DNA of 42,125 nucleotides, taken from assembly GCF_014378035.1 (NCBI RefSeq), contig NZ_JACMOM010000228.1, positions 1-42,125 on the forward strand. Reading direction: 5' to 3'. Shown here piece by piece: positions 24,202 to 33,039 of this stretch. Below the pieces are notes generated by a model that was not told where the DNA came from, made no database searches, and was given only the letters and a program-made list of their open reading frames with translations. Source of the DNA: Aeromicrobium sp. (GTDB lineage: Bacteria; Actinomycetota; Actinomycetes; Propionibacteriales; Nocardioidaceae). Positions within the stretch are counted from its first letter, which is position 1. Every line of letters starts with the position of its first letter. Made by a program: the position numbers and the translations under genes.

Positions 24202-25097
24202 CAGGGGTAGGGAGAGAAGTCGGGCGCACGCTTCTCCAGGAAGGCGTCGCGACCCTCTTGTGCCTCGTCGGTCATGTAGGCCAGGCGGGTTGTCTCGCCG
24301 AGAAGCACCTGCTGCCCGACCAGTCCGTCGTCGATCATGTTGAACGAGTACTTGAGCATTCGCTGGGCCGTCGGCGACTTCGCGTTGATCTTGGCACCCC
24401 ACTCGAGCGCGACCCGCTCGAGGTCGGCATGCGGCACGACCTTGTTGACCATGCCCATGCGGTGGCCGTCGTCGGCGGTGTACTCATCGCCGAGCATGAA
24501 GATCTCGCGGGCGAACTTCTGGCCCACCTGACGGGCGAGGTAGGCCGAGCCGAAGCCGCCGTCGAACGAGCCTACGTCGGCATCGGTCTGCTTGAACCTC
24601 GCGTGCTCGGCCGACGCGAGGGTGAGGTCGGCAACGACGTGCAGGCTGTGGCCACCGCCGGCAGCCCAGCCGGGCACGACGGCGATGACGATCTTCGGCA
24701 TGAACCGGATCAGCCGCTGGCACTCCAGGATGTGCAGACGGGCCAGCTTCGCCGGGTCGACCGACTCCGCGGTGGTGCCCTCCGCGTACTGGTAGCCGGC
24801 CTTGCCGCGAATACGTTGGTCTCCTCCGGAGCAGAAGGCCCAGCCACCGTCCTTCGGCGAGGGCCCGTTGCCGGTGAGCAGCACACAACCGACGTCGGAC
24901 GAGGTGCGCGCATGCTCAAGGACGTTCAACAGCTCATCGACGGTCTGCGGCCGAAAGGCGTTGCGCACCTCGGGCCGGTCGAACGCGATGCGGACCGTGC
25001 CGTGCTCGACTGAACGGTGGTACGTCAGGTCATTGAGGCCATCGAAGCCGTCAACCTCCTGCCAGGCAGACGGGTCAAAGGTCTCGGAGACGGTCAT
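24192..25097 (-). CDS. menB: 1,4-dihydroxy-2-naphthoyl-CoA synthase
   Basis: 301-residue crotonase-fold enzyme of menaquinone biosynthesis, closing the ring of succinylbenzoyl-CoA. Diagnostic features are AFCSGGDQRIRG (oxyanion-hole glycines), IAVVPGWAAGGGHSLHVVADL, DADVGSFDGGFGSAYLARQVG with the conserved Asp, and the C-terminal YPWYY typical of MenB. ATG 25097 (MTVSETFDP) was preferred over one 16 codons earlier because actinobacterial MenB proteins start this way and the extra codons overlap the SDR promoter region. No other men genes are in the window. Confidence 0.93.
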   Translation of the reverse strand: MTVSETFDPSAWQEVDGFDGLNDLTYHRSVEHGTVRIAFDRPEVRNAFRPQTVDELLNVLEHARTSSDVGCVLLTGNGPSPKDGGWAFCSGGDQRIRGKAGYQYAEGTTAESVDPAKLARLHILECQRLIRFMPKIVIAVVPGWAAGGGHSLHVVADLTLASAEHARFKQTDADVGSFDGGFGSAYLARQVGQKFAREIFMLGDEYTADDGHRMGMVNKVVPHADLERVALEWGAKINAKSPTAQRMLKYSFNMIDDGLVGQQVLLGETTRLAYMTDEAQEGRDAFLEKRAPDFSPYPWYY

Positions 25098-25188
25098 GGC
25101 GCGAGGGTATCGCGAGAGCGCCCCACCGTCGGTGTGGTCAGCCATGACCGCCGAACACCGTCAGGGTGATCTCGATGGCTTTTTTCAG

Positions 25189-25204
25189 ATACCGACGGTA
25201 TGTT
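25189..25204 (+). promoter_or_regulatory. Operator-like palindrome over the -10 of the SDR gene
   Basis: Perfect palindrome ATACCG-A-CGGTAT (25189-25201) overlaps a -10-like TATGTT (25199-25204). The SDR ATG follows 6 nt later, so the transcript is probably leaderless and a repressor bound here would block polymerase. The pattern resembles TetR-family operators. Confidence 0.5.
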
Positions 25205-25210
25205 GAAGCC

Positions 25211-26092
25211 ATGGTTGACACATTCCACGGCAAGGTTGCGCTGATCACCGGAGGCGCGCGCGGCATCGGCGAGGGCGTCGCACGCGGATTCGTCGAGCGG
25301 GGCGGCAAGGTCGCCCTCGTAGGGCTGGAGCCCGAGCTCCTCGCCGCCGTCTCCGCAGACATCGGAGACTCAGCCGCCTGGTGGGAGGCCGACGTCCGTG
25401 ACGGGCAGGCCCTGGCCACCGCGATCAACGCCGCCGCCGAGCACTTCGGCCGCATCGACTTCGTCCTGGCCAACGCCGGCATCGCGTCGTACGGCACGGT
25501 GCGCCAGATCGACGACTCCGCCTTCGAACGTGTCGTCGACATCAACATCAACGGCGTCTTCCGCACGCTCAAGTACGCCACCCCGCACCTCGTGGCGTCC
25601 AAGGGGTACGCGCTCGTGGTCGCCTCGCTCGCCTCGTTCACACCGCTCGCGGGCCTCGCGTCGTACAACGCGAGCAAGGCCGGCGCCGAGTCGCTCGGTC
25701 TGGCCTACAAGCAGGAGGTCGCCCACCTGGGGGTCGCTGTGGGCATCTGCCACCCGTCGTGGGTCGACACCGACATCGTGCGCAACGCCGAGCACGACCT
25801 GCCGTCATTCCGGGCCATCCGCAAGAAGCTGCCCTACCCCGCCAACGGCACGACGAGCGTCGAGGACTGCGTGGAGCTGATTCTGCGAGGCTTCGCCAAG
25901 CGCAAGAGCCGGGTCTACGTGCCGAAGGGTGTCGTCATCTCCAACTGGACGAAGGCGCTGACGAACTCACCGCTCGTGTGGCCCGTCATGAAGCGCATCG
26001 CCGGAAAGTCGGTCCCACAGATGGAGAAGGAGGTTGACGCCCTCGGGCGCTTCCACCACTCGCACGTGCCGGAGACCAAGCCCGCCGACTGA
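25211..26092 (+). CDS. Short-chain dehydrogenase/reductase
   Basis: 293-residue NAD(P)-dependent oxidoreductase of the classical/extended SDR family. The cofactor motif is TGGARGIG (13-20), followed by LANAGIASYG (NNAG-like), the catalytic serine region VVASLASF, and Y-x-x-x-K in SYNASKAG. The C-terminal about 50 residues carry the basic stretch FAKRKSRVYVPKG seen in membrane-associated lipid or steroid SDRs. ATG 25211 is used; it is followed directly from a -10 element with no leader. The substrate is unknown. Convergent with the ACT-domain gene. Confidence 0.88.
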   Translation: MVDTFHGKVALITGGARGIGEGVARGFVERGGKVALVGLEPELLAAVSADIGDSAAWWEADVRDGQALATAINAAAEHFGRIDFVLANAGIASYGTVRQIDDSAFERVVDININGVFRTLKYATPHLVASKGYALVVASLASFTPLAGLASYNASKAGAESLGLAYKQEVAHLGVAVGICHPSWVDTDIVRNAEHDLPSFRAIRKKLPYPANGTTSVEDCVELILRGFAKRKSRVYVPKGVVISNWTKALTNSPLVWPVMKRIAGKSVPQMEKEVDALGRFHHSHVPETKPAD

Positions 26093-26098
26093 GCACTG

Positions 26099-26743
26099 TC
26101 AGACGGTCTGGACCGACGCAGCCAGCGACACCATGTGACCGAGCCGCGCGAGCTCGGAGGCAAGGAACTCCGGTCCTCCGTGACGCCCGACGACCACCAC
26201 GAGCCCATCGCCGTGGCGGTCGCGGGCGGGGCTGGCTGCCAGCACGGTCGAGTCCCATTCAGGCACCTCCCGCAGCACCTTGGCCTTGCGGATACCGAGC
26301 CAGTCCGAGGCGACCGCCACCAGCTCGGGTGCCGTCGATGACCTGGAGATGACCACGGCCTCACCATCGACCCGATGCAGGGCCATCGCCCAGTCGGTGC
26401 GGAACGTGGACGGGATGACCTCGACAAGCTGCTCGATGGCGCGCTTGGGATCCTCGGTGAACTGTTCGACCGCCTCGAGATCCATTCTCAGGTTGGCTCC
26501 CGCGTTGTAGCGGGATATCCAGTCGACCTTGACCCCGTCCAGCTGGTGGCAGGCCGTGATGAGCGCGTCGGGCATGACGTGCGGCGGCAGCTCGAGCAGC
26601 ACGTCGTCGACGACGATGCCATCAGCCCGGCGCTCGACGATCTCGATCGCCTCGATGTCGGCGCCCGCCCCACCGAGTGCGGTGGCGAGTGCGCCAAGGG
26701 AGCCGGGCACGTCAGGAAGCTCGACGCGCAGCAGGAAGGCCAT
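26099..26743 (-). CDS. ACT domain-containing protein
   Basis: 214-residue protein with an N-terminal ACT regulatory domain (FLLRVELPDVPGSLGALATA, then DIEAIEIVERR), which usually binds an amino acid. The C-terminal part is not a recognised enzyme; it has alternating strands (MALHRVDGEAVVISRS and LVVVVGRHGGPEFLASEL) that may form a GAF-like or second small-molecule fold. ATG 26743 has GGAGAG about 9 nt upstream. Monocistronic, divergent from the DUF3817 gene. Probably an amino-acid-responsive regulator; no partner is adjacent. Confidence 0.72.
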   Translation of the reverse strand: MAFLLRVELPDVPGSLGALATALGGAGADIEAIEIVERRADGIVVDDVLLELPPHVMPDALITACHQLDGVKVDWISRYNAGANLRMDLEAVEQFTEDPKRAIEQLVEVIPSTFRTDWAMALHRVDGEAVVISRSSTAPELVAVASDWLGIRKAKVLREVPEWDSTVLAASPARDRHGDGLVVVVGRHGGPEFLASELARLGHMVSLAASVQTV

Positions 26744-26798
26744 GTGACCATTCTCTCCGGCCCACGTTGCCGCGGGGTTACGCGGGTAGCGTGGTGAT

Positions 26799-27155
26799 GT
26801 GAATCCCACTGCCACCCGCACTGCCTTTCGCGCCGTTGCCATCGCCGAGGCCCTGTCGTGGGCCCTCCTCCTGAGCGCCATGTTCTGCAAGTACGCCACC
26901 AAGTCCGAGCCGTTCGGTCTGCGGGAGGGCGGCGTGCCCGTGGCCGGGATGATCCACGGTGTCGTCTTCGTCGTGTTCGTCGTCATGTGCTTCGTGTCCC
27001 GGCGCGCGTTCGGCTGGAGCCGCAAGGTCACCCTCGTGGCGCTGGCGTCGAGCATCCCGCCGTTCTGCAGCGTCCTGTTCGAGCGGGGTGCCGATGCCCG
27101 CGGCCTGCTCGAGTCACCCCGTGCTCACTCCTCCGGCGCGACCTCCAAGCCGTAG
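26799..27155 (+). CDS. DUF3817 family small membrane protein
   Basis: 118-residue protein with about three TM segments: ALSWALLLSAMFCKYATK, VAGMIHGVVFVVFVVMCFVS and VTLVALASSIPPFCSVLF. The conserved EP-G...-G-xxH pattern (SEPFGLREGGVPVAGMIHG) marks DUF3817. Function unknown. The GTG start at 26799 follows a -10-like TAGCGT (26787-26792) by 6 nt, suggesting a leaderless mRNA. Its 3' end overlaps the convergent LysR gene by 31 nt. Confidence 0.8.
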   Translation: MNPTATRTAFRAVAIAEALSWALLLSAMFCKYATKSEPFGLREGGVPVAGMIHGVVFVVFVVMCFVSRRAFGWSRKVTLVALASSIPPFCSVLFERGADARGLLESPRAHSSGATSKP

Positions 27156-28018
27156 CGCTCGATGCAGAAGGTCCGCAGCCGCGTGGCGAACTCGGCCAGC
27201 GTCGCCGCGGCGTGATGGTGCGGCTCCCATGCGGCGAACAGGCCGATGCGCAAGGGGCCGTCGCGGTCGATGATCTGGAGCGGGTGCAACCCGAACCGTG
27301 GATCGTCCGACACCACAGCGACGCCTCGGCCCGCCGCCGCGAGTGCCTGCGCCACCTGCGGGTTGCTGCAGTCGACGACGTGTTCCGCCACCACCCCGGC
27401 CCGCTCCAGCGCCGTGTCCAAGATCTGTCGAGGCCTGGTTGTCGGGGCGAGCGCCAGGATCGTCTCCCCTGCCAGGTCTTTCAGCGGCACTGTCTCGTCG
27501 TTGTGCCACGGGTGATCGGCCCGGACGTAGGCCCACACCGGCAGCACGGCGATCGGTGTGCTCGCGAGGGGTTCTCGCGGTGGCTCCGTGACGATCGCGA
27601 GATCTGCGCCGTGCCGCAAGGCGTCGTATGCCTCGCGGGGGTCTGACTCGACGACCGTCGGCATCGGGTCGTCGGGACCGAGCGTCGCGAGGAACGGGGC
27701 GATCACGTCGGTCAACGTCGTCGTCGGTGCGACGATCGCGAGTCGTTCGAGTCGCCCGGCCGCGTACGACCTGGCTGCGTCGCGCGCTCCCTGGGCCCGG
27801 CTCATGACGTCGCGCGCGTGGGGCAGGAACTGGCGGCCCGCAGCGCTCAGGCCGAGGCGACCGGACCTCCGAACGAAGAGGTCGACTCCCAGCTCGCGCT
27901 CGAGCTGACGAAGCTGTCGTGAGATGGCCGGCTGGGTCACGTGGACAACGTCGGCGGCCGCACTCACCGACCCGGCATCGGCGACGGCGACAAAGTAACC
28001 AAGGGTGCGCAGCTCCAT
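27125..28018 (-). CDS. LysR family transcriptional regulator (probable gab regulator)
   Basis: 297-residue LysR-type regulator. The N-terminal winged HTH is typical (LGYFVAVADAGSVSAAADVV followed by TQPAISRQLRQLEREL). The effector-binding half begins about residue 90 (LAIVAPTTTLTDVIAPFLA) and has VLPVWAYVRADHPWH and GRGVAVVSDDPRFG. ATG 28018 (MELRTLGYF) is the family start; longer in-frame extensions run into the divergent gabT gene. LysR proteins usually control the divergent neighbour, so it likely senses GABA, succinate semialdehyde or a related compound and regulates gabT-gabD through the 70-bp intergenic region. Confidence 0.88.
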   Translation of the reverse strand: MELRTLGYFVAVADAGSVSAAADVVHVTQPAISRQLRQLERELGVDLFVRRSGRLGLSAAGRQFLPHARDVMSRAQGARDAARSYAAGRLERLAIVAPTTTLTDVIAPFLATLGPDDPMPTVVESDPREAYDALRHGADLAIVTEPPREPLASTPIAVLPVWAYVRADHPWHNDETVPLKDLAGETILALAPTTRPRQILDTALERAGVVAEHVVDCSNPQVAQALAAAGRGVAVVSDDPRFGLHPLQIIDRDGPLRIGLFAAWEPHHHAAATLAEFATRLRTFCIERYGLEVAPEE

Positions 28019-28088
28019 GCTGCATGAGCATAGTCTCGATGAGTTCTGAGTATTGGACGGCATAGCCCTGTATCGCGACAATGGACTC

Positions 28089-29438
28089 ATGTCAGCCTCA
28101 CTCGAGCAACGCCGCCACCTCGCCACCGCCATTCCCGGACCCCGTTCGATTGAGCTGATGGCCCGCAAGCTCGCTGCCGTCGCGCAGGGTGTCGGCACCA
28201 CGCTGCCGGTGTTCGCGGTCGAGGCGGGCGGTGGCATCGTGAAGGACGTCGACGGCAACTCACTGATCGACCTCGGGTCGGGCATCGCCGTGACCACCGT
28301 GGGCAACAGCGCACCGCGGGTTGTCGATGCCGTGCGTGAGCAGGTCGAGGCGTTCACCCACACCTGCTTCATGGTCACTCCCTACGAGGGCTACGTCGCT
28401 GTTGCCGAGGCACTGAACCGGCTCACTCCTGGCGACCACGACAAGCGGTCTGCGCTGTTCAACTCCGGCGCCGAGGCCGTCGAGAACGCCATCAAGGTCG
28501 CTCGCGCCTGGACGAAGAAGCAGGCCGTGGTGACCTTCGACCACGCGTATCACGGCCGCACCAACCTCACGATGGCGATGACTGCGAAGTCGATGCCCTA
28601 CAAGAGCGGCTTCGGTCCGTTCGCCCCCGAGGTCTATCGCGCACCGATGTCCTACCCGTACCGTGACGCGGCGTTCTCCAAGGAAGGTGCCGTCGATGGC
28701 GAGCTGGCAGCGCACCGCGCGATCAATGTGATCGAGAAGCAGGTGGGTGCCGGCAACCTCGCTGCCGTCGTGATCGAGCCCATCCAGGGCGAGGGCGGGT
28801 TCATCGTGCCGGCCGACGGCTTCCTGCCCGCGATCGCAGCCTGGTGCACCGCCAATGGCGTTGTCTTCATCGCCGACGAGGTGCAGACCGGGTTCGCCCG
28901 CACCGGCGCGATGTTCGCGTGCCACCACGAGGGCGTCGTGCCCGACCTCATCGTCACGGCCAAGGGCATCGCCGGCGGTCTGCCGCTCAGCGCAGTGACG
29001 GGTCGCGCCGAGATGATGGACGCCGCCCACATCAGTGGCCTCGGCGGCACCTACGGCGGCAACCCGATCGCCTGCGCGGCCGCCCTCGCCACGATCGAGA
29101 CCATCGAGACTGACGGCCTGGTTGAACGCGCCCGGGAGATCGGCGGGCTGATGCTCGACACGCTGCACCGGATGCAGGCCGACGATGACCGGATCGGCGA
29201 CGTTCGCGGCCGGGGCGCCATGATCGCCGTCGAGCTGGTCAGGAGCGGGACCGACGAGCCCGACGCCGACCTCGCCAAGGCGGTGGCAACGGCCGCACAC
29301 CAGGCCGGGGTGATCGTCCTGACCTGCGGGACGTACGGCAATGTGCTCCGCTTCCTACCCCCGCTGTCCATCAGCGACGCCCTGCTCACCGAAGGCCTCG
29401 ACGTCGTCGCGACCGCGTTGACCGGCACCCGGGCGTGA
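28089..29438 (+). CDS. gabT: 4-aminobutyrate aminotransferase
   Basis: 449-residue class III PLP aminotransferase converting GABA and 2-oxoglutarate to succinate semialdehyde and glutamate. Visible motifs are NSGAEAVENAIKVAR (phosphate-binding), VTFDHAYHGRTNLTM, the PLP-Asp motif VVFIADEVQTGFARTG and the Schiff-base lysine in IVTAKGIAGGLP. Length fits GabT. ATG 28089 gives MSASLEQRR; an upstream in-frame start is possible. The stop overlaps the gabD start (GTGA), so the two successive pathway steps are coupled. Confidence 0.92.
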   Translation: MSASLEQRRHLATAIPGPRSIELMARKLAAVAQGVGTTLPVFAVEAGGGIVKDVDGNSLIDLGSGIAVTTVGNSAPRVVDAVREQVEAFTHTCFMVTPYEGYVAVAEALNRLTPGDHDKRSALFNSGAEAVENAIKVARAWTKKQAVVTFDHAYHGRTNLTMAMTAKSMPYKSGFGPFAPEVYRAPMSYPYRDAAFSKEGAVDGELAAHRAINVIEKQVGAGNLAAVVIEPIQGEGGFIVPADGFLPAIAAWCTANGVVFIADEVQTGFARTGAMFACHHEGVVPDLIVTAKGIAGGLPLSAVTGRAEMMDAAHISGLGGTYGGNPIACAAALATIETIETDGLVERAREIGGLMLDTLHRMQADDDRIGDVRGRGAMIAVELVRSGTDEPDADLAKAVATAAHQAGVIVLTCGTYGNVLRFLPPLSISDALLTEGLDVVATALTGTRA

Positions 29439-30868
29439 CCGCCGCGCACGACCTCTTCATCGGAGGTCGATGGCTGGCGGCCTCCGGTGGCGAGTTCGAC
29501 GTCGAGAACCCCGCGGACCGCACCGTCCTCGCTCAGGTTTCGGACGGGACTGCGGCCGATGCCATCTCCGCCGTCCACGCGGCGGCCGACGCGCTGCCGG
29601 CCTGGCGCCTGCTTCCGCCACGCCAACGGTCGGAGATGCTGCGCCGAATGTTTGAGCTCATGGTCCGCGACACCGAGGAGCTCGCCTCACTCATCTGTGC
29701 CGAGAATGGCAAGTCACTGTCCGATGCCCGCGGCGAGGTCACCTACGCGGCTGAGTTCTTCCGCTGGTTCGCCGAGGAGACGGTCCGGGCCGGCGGCGAC
29801 TACGGGGTGTCACCTGCCGGTGGCACCCGCACCGTGGTGACGCACCGCCCGGTGGGTGTCGCGGCTCTTGTCACACCGTGGAACTTCCCTGCCGCGATGG
29901 CCACCCGCAAGATCGCTCCCGCGCTCGCAGCAGGGTGCACCGTGGTGCTGAAGCCGGCGTCGGAGACTCCGCTCACCGCACTCGCCGTGACCCGCCTGCT
30001 GGTCGAGGCCGGAGTGCCCGACGGTGTGGTCAACGTTGTCCCGACCACCGATGCCGCTGGCGTCGTCACGGCCTGGCTCGCCGACTCGAGGGTGCGCAAG
30101 ATCTCGTTCACCGGCTCGACGGGCGTCGGGCGGATAATTCTCAAGCAGGCCGCCGACCGCATCGTCAACGCCTCCATGGAGCTCGGCGGCAACGCGCCGC
30201 TCATCGTGACCGACGATGCCGACATCGACGCGGCCGTCGCCGGCACGATGGTGGCGAAGTTCCGCGGTGGGGGTCAGGCGTGCACTGCCGCCAACCGTCT
30301 GTACGTCCACGCGGAGGTGGTGGACGAGTTCACCGCGAAGCTCGGCGCGGCGGTCGAGCAGCTGAAGGTCGGACCCGCGAGCGAGGGCTGCGACGTCGGG
30401 CCGCTGATCTCTGCGAAGGCTGTGGACGGGGTCGCGGCACTGGTCGCGTCCGCCGTCGCCGCGGGTGCCCGCATCGCCCACCAGTCGCCGACGCCGGACA
30501 GCAAGGGTTACTACTACCCGCCCACGGTCCTCGCCGACGTGCCCGCCGGTGCCGACATCGTCAGCCGCGAGATCTTCGGGCCCGTGGCGCCCATCATCAC
30601 GTGGGACGACGAGACCGAGATGCTCCGACTCGTCAACTGCTCCGAGCTCGGTCTGGCTGCCTACGTCTTCGCCGGTGAGCTGCAGCGGGCAATGCGCATC
30701 GGGGAGGGCATCGACGCGGGCATGATCGGTATCAACCGCGGGCTGGTCTCTGACCCCTCTGCCCCGTTCGGTGGCACCAAGCAGAGCGGCCTTGGGCGCG
30801 AGGGCGCGCGCGCCGGGCTCGAGGAGTTCACCGAGACGCAGTACCTCAGCATCGACTGGCCCGCCTGA
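29435..30868 (+). CDS. gabD: Succinate-semialdehyde dehydrogenase, NAD(P)+
   Basis: 477-residue aldehyde dehydrogenase oxidising the GabT product to succinate, feeding the TCA cycle. Landmarks are TPWNFPAAMATRKIAPALAA (cofactor/oxyanion), FTGSTGVGRIIL, catalytic Glu in MELGGNAPLIV, catalytic Cys in GGGQACTAANRLYV and the C-terminal PFGGTKQSGLGREG typical of SSADH. The N-terminus MTAAHDLFIGGRW begins at a GTG overlapping the gabT stop. Convergent with the Pr6Pr gene 7 nt away. Confidence 0.92.
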   Translation: MTAAHDLFIGGRWLAASGGEFDVENPADRTVLAQVSDGTAADAISAVHAAADALPAWRLLPPRQRSEMLRRMFELMVRDTEELASLICAENGKSLSDARGEVTYAAEFFRWFAEETVRAGGDYGVSPAGGTRTVVTHRPVGVAALVTPWNFPAAMATRKIAPALAAGCTVVLKPASETPLTALAVTRLLVEAGVPDGVVNVVPTTDAAGVVTAWLADSRVRKISFTGSTGVGRIILKQAADRIVNASMELGGNAPLIVTDDADIDAAVAGTMVAKFRGGGQACTAANRLYVHAEVVDEFTAKLGAAVEQLKVGPASEGCDVGPLISAKAVDGVAALVASAVAAGARIAHQSPTPDSKGYYYPPTVLADVPAGADIVSREIFGPVAPIITWDDETEMLRLVNCSELGLAAYVFAGELQRAMRIGEGIDAGMIGINRGLVSDPSAPFGGTKQSGLGREGARAGLEEFTETQYLSIDWPA

Positions 30869-30875
30869 TCCGCAC

Positions 30876-31496
30876 CTAGAGGTCAGCGGTCGGTCGGCTG
30901 AGTCGGAGATAGACCGTCGCGAGGCCGAGCATGGCCACCGTGATGATGACGCAGGCAAACGTCACGAAGACTGCCCCATGCTCGGCGGCGTCGAGGAAGT
31001 CGTACGGAACCGGCGCATTCGTCGTGGTCGTCACTGCGTAGACCGGCTCGACGACGACGGCCCGCACGAGGGTGTAGATCAGCCAGGTGATGGGGAAGGC
31101 GAGGAACCACAGGGCGCTGCGGTCGAGCCGGGTGCGCGGCCTGAAGGCAAGGAAGCCGATGACCGACATGGCCGGCACGACGTAGTGGAAGATCTTGTCG
31201 AACCACCATTCGATGCCGCTGAAGCTGGCATTCCCCGCGAGCACCGTTGCGTAGACGATGCCGGTGATGGTGATCGCCGTGAGGCTGCCGAGGCGCAGGA
31301 TGCCAAAAGCCGTGCCACCGCGATCTGGTCGCAGGGCGATCAGCACGGCGGCGGCCAGCACGAGCACGTTCGACTCGATCGTGAAGTAGCTGACGTAGTT
31401 GGCGAATGACCGGTCGCGGTCGATGGTCAGCACCCCTTGGCCGACGAGAGCGAATACCGCCAGGGCGGCAATCAGGCCATGCCATAGTCGGGTCAC
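30876..31496 (-). CDS. Pr6Pr-family six-helix membrane protein
   Basis: 206-residue integral membrane protein with about six TM helices and the Pr6Pr (FAR-17a/AIG1-like) pattern: YVSYFTIESNVLVLAAAVLI, LAGNASFSGIEWWFDKIFHY, VVPAMSVIGFLAF, and PITWLIYTLVRAVVVEPV followed by VPYDFLD. Homologues of the eukaryotic branch are lipid (FAHFA) hydrolases, but catalytic activity of bacterial members is not established. GTG 31496 follows the LURP-like gene stop by 16 nt, so the pair is probably co-transcribed. Confidence 0.8.
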   Translation of the reverse strand: MTRLWHGLIAALAVFALVGQGVLTIDRDRSFANYVSYFTIESNVLVLAAAVLIALRPDRGGTAFGILRLGSLTAITITGIVYATVLAGNASFSGIEWWFDKIFHYVVPAMSVIGFLAFRPRTRLDRSALWFLAFPITWLIYTLVRAVVVEPVYAVTTTTNAPVPYDFLDAAEHGAVFVTFACVIITVAMLGLATVYLRLSRPTADL

Positions 31497-31512
31497 GAGT
31501 CGACGATAACCG

Positions 31513-32106
31513 TCATCGCGCCTGCAGCGCATCGAGCGCCACGGCCATCGCCGCACCGACCCGCCAGTCCAAGGCGGTGCCGTCCTTGAGCGTCGGTAGC
31601 GTGAGCTCGTACCGGTCGCGGATCGAGCGCTGACGTTCCGACGACAGGACGATCTCACCGGCCGGGGTCGTGAAGTCGAAGTGGAACCGGAGCGGGATCG
31701 GGATCTCCCCGACCATGCTGATGATCCGTCGGGCGATCGCCACTCCCTGGCTGCGCTCCTGCCCGACCGCCGCGATCCCCGCGGGGGTGCTGAGGTGCCA
31801 CGTCGAGCGCATCAGCGACTTGGCGAAATCCTTGCGGAACTCCCCGATGGGCGCACCCTGCGCATCGGTGACGTCGTAGGTCGCCGCAAGATCCATCCGC
31901 GTGCGCGCCTTGAACCCGAAGACCGGCTGCGTGCGCGCCTCGTCCGCGTAGAACGTGACCTCCTCCTTGAAGGCCATCCGCTTCTGTTGGGCCAGCGCGA
32001 TGAGCGGCCCCTCGACGCCGTCAGGCCCGAGAGCTCGCAACTCGTAGCGGTTGACCATCAGGGTGATCTTCTGGCGCAGTGTGAAGCGTTGTGTCGTGTC
32101 GGTCAT
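31513..32106 (-). CDS. LURP-one-related (tubby-like fold) protein
   Basis: 197-residue protein of the LURP-one-related/DUF567 family, a tubby C-terminal-like beta-barrel. It shows the expected strands: [59 protein letters not shown] and [19 protein letters not shown]. Family members are thought to bind membrane lipids or act as scramblase-like proteins; no activity can be read from the sequence. First gene of a probable two-gene unit with the Pr6Pr protein, divergent from the acetyltransferase. Confidence 0.78.
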   Translation of the reverse strand: MTDTTQRFTLRQKITLMVNRYELRALGPDGVEGPLIALAQQKRMAFKEEVTFYADEARTQPVFGFKARTRMDLAATYDVTDAQGAPIGEFRKDFAKSLMRSTWHLSTPAGIAAVGQERSQGVAIARRIISMVGEIPIPLRFHFDFTTPAGEIVLSSERQRSIRDRYELTLPTLKDGTALDWRVGAAMAVALDALQAR

Positions 32107-32193
32107 GCCGTCATCCTGTCAGCGCACCGGTCGCGCGAACGACTCGATAGCCTGACTGGGAGCCGCACAGCGGCACGACGCGAGGGAGCACGC

Positions 32194-32943
32194 ATGGACC
32201 AGCACGTCCGCGGTGGGCAACATGTCCAGCGCATCGGCGGCTCACGGCTTTTCGTCGAACCCCCTGTGCGCTTTCTCGGGCCGTTCGTGATCCGTGCCGA
32301 CACGCACATCGGTGCGTTCACCGAGTTCGGTCGCGAGGTCGAGATGCAGGCCGCCACCATCGGTCGTTACTGCGAGGTCGGGCCGGGCAGCCTCCTCGGC
32401 GCCACCGGCCACCCCACGACGTGGCTCAGCATCTCGGCCTTCCAGTACAGGCGCTCCACGTGGGGCTGGCACCCGTCCGCCGACGCCGGCGACGTCATCG
32501 ACCCGGAGGCCGGAGGGCGCCAGTCGTTCCGAAGCGTCGCGGGTGACGTCGCCACGATCGGCAACGACGTCTGGATCGGTGCCAACGTCGTCGTGCTGCG
32601 CGGCGTGACGATTGGCGACGGTGCCATCGTTGCCGCCAATGCGGTCGTGACGAAGGACATCCCGCCCTACGCGATAGCCGGGGGCATCCCGGCCAAGGTC
32701 ATCCGTCCGCGCGTGGCCGACGATCTGCGCGACGAGCTGCTCGTTCAGCGGTGGTGGCGATTCTCCCCCAACCAGCTCACCGGCATCACGTACGACGACC
32801 CCGCCACCGCAGTAGCCGAGCTGAGGCCGCGCATCGATGCCGGCCTGGAACCCTACGACCCGGGCGACGTAGAAGTATCCCGACAAACCCCGACCAAGAG
32901 CGAAAGCCCAACCCGACGATGGAGAAGGCTTCTGCGCCGGTAG
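32194..32943 (+). CDS. Hexapeptide-repeat acetyltransferase (CatB/XAT-like)
   Basis: 249-residue left-handed beta-helix acyltransferase. Hexapeptide turns are clear ([19 protein letters not shown] and [20 protein letters not shown], then [20 protein letters not shown]). The catalytic His of xenobiotic acetyltransferases corresponds to the GHPTTW region, and [14 protein letters not shown] is the standard C-terminal turn. The acceptor may be a sugar or antibiotic-like hydroxyl. An Arg-rich tail ends the protein. ATG 32194 has GAGGGAG upstream. It is upstream of ku on the same strand, separated by 96 nt. Confidence 0.87.
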   Translation: MDQHVRGGQHVQRIGGSRLFVEPPVRFLGPFVIRADTHIGAFTEFGREVEMQAATIGRYCEVGPGSLLGATGHPTTWLSISAFQYRRSTWGWHPSADAGDVIDPEAGGRQSFRSVAGDVATIGNDVWIGANVVVLRGVTIGDGAIVAANAVVTKDIPPYAIAGGIPAKVIRPRVADDLRDELLVQRWWRFSPNQLTGITYDDPATAVAELRPRIDAGLEPYDPGDVEVSRQTPTKSESPTRRWRRLLRR

Positions 32944-32962
32944 GCCTCGGAGGTGGAGAGTC

Positions 32963-32977
32963 CCGTTCACCGAACGG
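32963..32977 (+). promoter_or_regulatory. Inverted repeat upstream of ku
   Basis: Perfect CCGTTC-ACC-GAACGG, 63 bp before the ku start and 20 bp after the acetyltransferase stop. It could be an operator or a short hairpin; it does not have the GAAC-N4-GTTC arrangement of the actinobacterial LexA box. Confidence 0.35.
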
Positions 32978-33039
32978 AAACCTGCAGATCTCCGGTGGTC
33001 TGGGTGGCGGGTCAGCACCGGTCACGATTCACTTGGTGC

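Noticed and set aside
32963-32977. LexA (SOS) box before ku
   Set aside because: The half-sites are in GTTC-N3-GAAC order, the reverse of the actinobacterial GAAC-N4-GTTC box.
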